This document shows, piece after piece, positions 61,549 through 64,000 of a DNA stretch of 64,000 nt. Where the stretch lies: positions 2,423,001 to 2,487,000 of the forward strand of contig NZ_CP121650.1 of the NCBI RefSeq assembly GCF_029714405.1, given 5' to 3'. Position 1 is the stretch's first letter; the number at the start of each line of letters is the position of its first letter. The notes beneath the pieces were generated by a model that was given only the letters and a program-made list of their open reading frames with translations, ran no database searches and was not told the origin of the DNA. This DNA comes from Bradyrhizobium sp. CB82 (lineage in GTDB: Bacteria; Pseudomonadota; Alphaproteobacteria; Rhizobiales; Xanthobacteraceae). The position numbers were made by a program, and so were the translations under genes.

Positions 61549-62448
61549 ATGTCAGCACAGCGTATGACGCGCGAATCACTCACGGCTTCGCTCGCGCCCT
61601 CGGCGCGACGGTTGCTGCAGGCCGCCGCGTTTCTCGCGCTCGCGCTGCCGCTCGGAGGCTGCGGCACGGGCGAGCTGTGGGACAAGTTCACCGCCAAGGA
61701 CGACACCTTCGTCGAGGAGCCGGCCGACAAGCTCTACAATGAGGGCCTGTACCTCATGAACGAGAAAAAAGACATCAAGGCGGCGAACAAGAAGTTCGAG
61801 GAGGTCGACCGGCAGCACCCCTATTCGGACCTCGCCCGGAAGTCGCTTCTGATGTCGGCCTACGCGTCCTACCAGGCCGGCGACTACGACGGCTGCATCG
61901 GCTCTGCAAGCCGTTACGTCACCCTGCATCCCGGCAGCCCGGACGCGGCCTACGCGCAATATCTGATCGCGGCCTCCCATTACGACCAGATTCCCGACAT
62001 CAGCCGCGACCAGACCCGCACCGAGAAGGCGATCGCCTCGCTCGAAGAGGTGGTGCGCAAATATCCGAACTCCGAATATGCGACCAGCGCCAAGGCCAAG
62101 ATCGAGGGCGCGCGCGACCAGCTCGCCGGCAAGGAGATGTCCATCGGCCGCTATTACGCGCAGAAGCGCGACTTCACGGCCGCGATCAACCGCTACAAAA
62201 CGGTGGTCACACAGTACCAGACCACGCGCCATGTCGAGGAGGCGCTCTACCGCCTGACCGAGGCCTATATGGCGATCGGCATCGTCGGCGAGGCGCAGAC
62301 CGCGGCTGCCGTGCTCGGGCACAATTTTCCTGACAGCCGCTGGTACAAGGACGCCTATAATCTTGTAAAATCCGGCGGTCTCGAGCCGAGCGAGAATCAG
62401 GGGTCCTGGATCAGCCGGACCTTCAAGAAGATGGGCCTCGGCGGCTAG
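61549..62448 (+). CDS. bamD: outer membrane assembly lipoprotein BamD
   Basis: A 299-residue lipoprotein. I chose ATG 61549 because it gives a signal with basic start, hydrophobic core LLQAAAFLALALPLGGCG and lipobox LGGC; an in-frame ATG at 61429 would hide it. TPR repeats follow: KLYNEGLYLMNEKKDIKAAN, YASYQAGDYDGCIGSASRYV, AQYLIAASHYDQIPDISRDQ with the BamD motif, and YYAQKRDFTAAINRYKTVV. It holds the Bam complex that inserts outer-membrane beta barrels. The 61306-61548 gap shows no gene. Confidence 0.93.
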   Translation: MSAQRMTRESLTASLAPSARRLLQAAAFLALALPLGGCGTGELWDKFTAKDDTFVEEPADKLYNEGLYLMNEKKDIKAANKKFEEVDRQHPYSDLARKSLLMSAYASYQAGDYDGCIGSASRYVTLHPGSPDAAYAQYLIAASHYDQIPDISRDQTRTEKAIASLEEVVRKYPNSEYATSAKAKIEGARDQLAGKEMSIGRYYAQKRDFTAAINRYKTVVTQYQTTRHVEEALYRLTEAYMAIGIVGEAQTAAAVLGHNFPDSRWYKDAYNLVKSGGLEPSENQGSWISRTFKKMGLGG

Positions 62449-62464
62449 GAAATTTTGGGGTTCC

Positions 62465-64000
62465 ATGCTGGCGCGTCTGTCGATCCGTGACATCGTCCTG
62501 ATCGAACGGCTCGATATCGAATTCGCGACCGGCCTTGCGGTTTTGACCGGCGAGACCGGCGCGGGAAAATCCATCCTGCTCGATGCCTTTGCGCTGGCGC
62601 TCGGCGGCCGCGGCGATGCCGGCCTCGTGCGCCACGGCGCGGAGCAGGGGCAGGTCACGGCCGTGTTCGACGTGCCGACGGCCCATCCCGCGACCAAGAT
62701 TCTCGCCGAGAACGGGCTCGAGGACGCCAGTTTTGCAGATTCCTGCGAGATGATCCTGCGTCGCGTGCAGTTCGCCGACGGCCGCACCCGTGCCTTCATC
62801 AACGACCAGTCGATCAGCGTGCAGACGCTCAAGGCGGTCGGCGCTGCGCTGGTCGAGATCCATGGCCAGCATGACGAGCGCGCGCTGGTCGATGCCTCCA
62901 CCCATCGCCGCCTGCTCGATGCCTTCGCCGGCCTCGAGAACGACGTCACCGCCGTCGAAGCGCTGTGGGATGCGCGCCGCACCGCCAACACCGCGCTCGA
63001 GGAGCATCGCGCCGGCATGGAGCGCGCGGCGCGCGAGGCAGATTATCTGCGCCATGCCTCGGACGAACTGAAGCAGCTTGCGCCCAAGGACGGGGAGGAG
63101 ACTTCGCTCGCCTCCCGCCGTACCACCATGATGCAGGGCGAGAAGATCGCCTCCGACCTGCGAGAGGCGCAGGAAATCGTCGGCGGTCACAATTCGCCGG
63201 TCGCGGCTCTTTCGGCGGCGGTGCGAAGGCTGGAGCGCCGTGGCGTCAATTCGCCGGCGCTGGTCGAGCCCGCGGTGAAGGCGATCGACGCCGCGATCAA
63301 TTCGTTGGAGGAGGCCGACCAGCATCTTTCCGCGGCGCTCGCCGCAACCGATTTCGACCCCTTGGAGCTCGAGCGCATCGAGGAGCGGCTGTTCGCGCTG
63401 CGCGCCGCCTCGCGCAAATACTCGACGCCGGTCGATGGCCTGGCAGCGCTTGCCGCGAAATACGCGGCCGATGTCAGGCTGATCGACGCCGGCGCCGAAC
63501 AGTTGAAGAAGCTCGAGCAGGCCGCGATCGAGGCCGATGCGCGCTATGCTGCTGCTGCCAAGAAGCTCTCGGCTGCACGCCAGAAATCGGCAGACAAGCT
63601 CAACAAGGCCGTCAACGCCGAACTCGCCCCGCTCAAGCTCGAACGCGCGAAATTCATGACCCAGGTCGAGACGGATGAGCGTGCGCCGGGACCGCAGGGA
63701 TTCGACCGCGTCGAGTTCTGGGTGCAGACCAATCCGGGCACCAAGCCGGGGCCGATGATGAAGGTCGCCTCCGGCGGCGAGTTGTCGCGCTTCTTGCTGG
63801 CGCTGAAGGTCGTGCTGTCCGACCGCGGCTCGGCGCCGACCCTGGTGTTCGACGAAATCGACACCGGTGTCGGCGGCGCGGTGGCCGATGCCATCGGCGC
63901 GCGGCTCGCGCGGCTTGCCGGCCAGGTGCAGGTGATGGCCGTGACCCACGCCCCGCAGGTCGCCGCCCGCGCCGACCTGCATCTGCTGATTTCCAAGGAT
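62465..64000 (+). CDS. recN: DNA repair ATPase RecN, 3' end beyond the window
   Basis: 512 codons from ATG 62465 to the window edge with no stop. SMC-like layout: Walker A in VLTGETGAGKSILLDAFALA near residue 30, ALVEIHGQHDERALVDAST near 135, a coiled coil (residues 155-370), then signature VASGGELSRFLLALKVVLSD and Walker B TLVFDEIDTGVGGAVADAIG, followed by MAVTHAPQVAARADLHLLI. It binds broken DNA ends and aids recombination. About 40-50 residues are missing at the end. It starts 16 bases after bamD, so the two are likely co-transcribed; a LexA box is not visible in that gap. Confidence 0.95.
   Translation, partial: MLARLSIRDIVLIERLDIEFATGLAVLTGETGAGKSILLDAFALALGGRGDAGLVRHGAEQGQVTAVFDVPTAHPATKILAENGLEDASFADSCEMILRRVQFADGRTRAFINDQSISVQTLKAVGAALVEIHGQHDERALVDASTHRRLLDAFAGLENDVTAVEALWDARRTANTALEEHRAGMERAAREADYLRHASDELKQLAPKDGEETSLASRRTTMMQGEKIASDLREAQEIVGGHNSPVAALSAAVRRLERRGVNSPALVEPAVKAIDAAINSLEEADQHLSAALAATDFDPLELERIEERLFALRAASRKYSTPVDGLAALAAKYAADVRLIDAGAEQLKKLEQAAIEADARYAAAAKKLSAARQKSADKLNKAVNAELAPLKLERAKFMTQVETDERAPGPQGFDRVEFWVQTNPGTKPGPMMKVASGGELSRFLLALKVVLSDRGSAPTLVFDEIDTGVGGAVADAIGARLARLAGQVQVMAVTHAPQVAARADLHLLISKD

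Overview
The window looks like a chromosomal segment of a Bradyrhizobium-type alphaproteobacterium (Nitrobacteraceae). The evidence is high GC content, a long-tailed FtsZ of 595 residues, dense families of intergenic palindromic repeats typical of this genus, many short genus-type hypothetical proteins, and an alphaproteobacterial RNase P RNA. The genus assignment rests on recalled family resemblance, not on a database search.

Region 1 (about 1-14.3 kb) is accessory and eroded. It holds relics of DNA-repair genes (two SRAP/YedK peptidase fragments, one interrupted by a piece of mnmE, and a frameshifted ATP-dependent DNA ligase), several small hypothetical genes, a MOSC protein, a PRC-barrel protein, a Crp/Fnr regulator, a single-domain response regulator, a DUF4403 protein, a gene fused by deletion (dienelactone hydrolase start, SMP-30 end), a fumarase/aspartase-superfamily lyase and a broken GIY-YIG gene. 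Two insertion sequences can be delimited to the base. An IS256-family element (5597-7025, 8-bp target duplication) sits just upstream of the Crp gene. An IS1182-like element (12681-14217, 5-bp duplication) sits inside a genomic repeat.

Region 2 (about 14.4-25.6 kb) is envelope and lipid related: an L,D-transpeptidase, a GT4 glycosyltransferase followed by a PmtA-type phospholipid N-methyltransferase, an Mpo1-like membrane protein, a class III aminotransferase divergent from a phosphatidylserine decarboxylase, a Nudix hydrolase, an N-truncated FecR protein, a DUF2147 protein and an extensin-like lipoprotein. The lipid genes are the best candidate here for an undescribed pathway.

Region 3 (about 25.6-40 kb) is mixed. 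It contains tandem 28-29-residue membrane peptides, a decayed LanC-like gene, a TetR repressor with a near-perfect operator in front of an EmrAB-type efflux pump, truncated ABC and MATE transporters, a TSUP permease, a MocR regulator divergent from a DUF983 gene, an alpha/beta hydrolase, rnpB, a YCII/DGPF protein with its ECF42 sigma factor, and a peptidoglycan amidase.

Region 4 (40.5 kb to the end) is the division and cell-wall (dcw) cluster on the plus strand: rsmH, ftsL, ftsI, murE, murF, mraY, murD, ftsW, murG, murC, murB, a divergent ddl, ftsQ, ftsA and ftsZ, then a strong terminator, lpxC, bamD and recN (cut by the window edge). These genes build the lipid II precursor, assemble the divisome, start lipid A synthesis and support outer-membrane assembly. 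Genus repeats have inserted in four of the gaps between cluster genes, and I found no mraZ.
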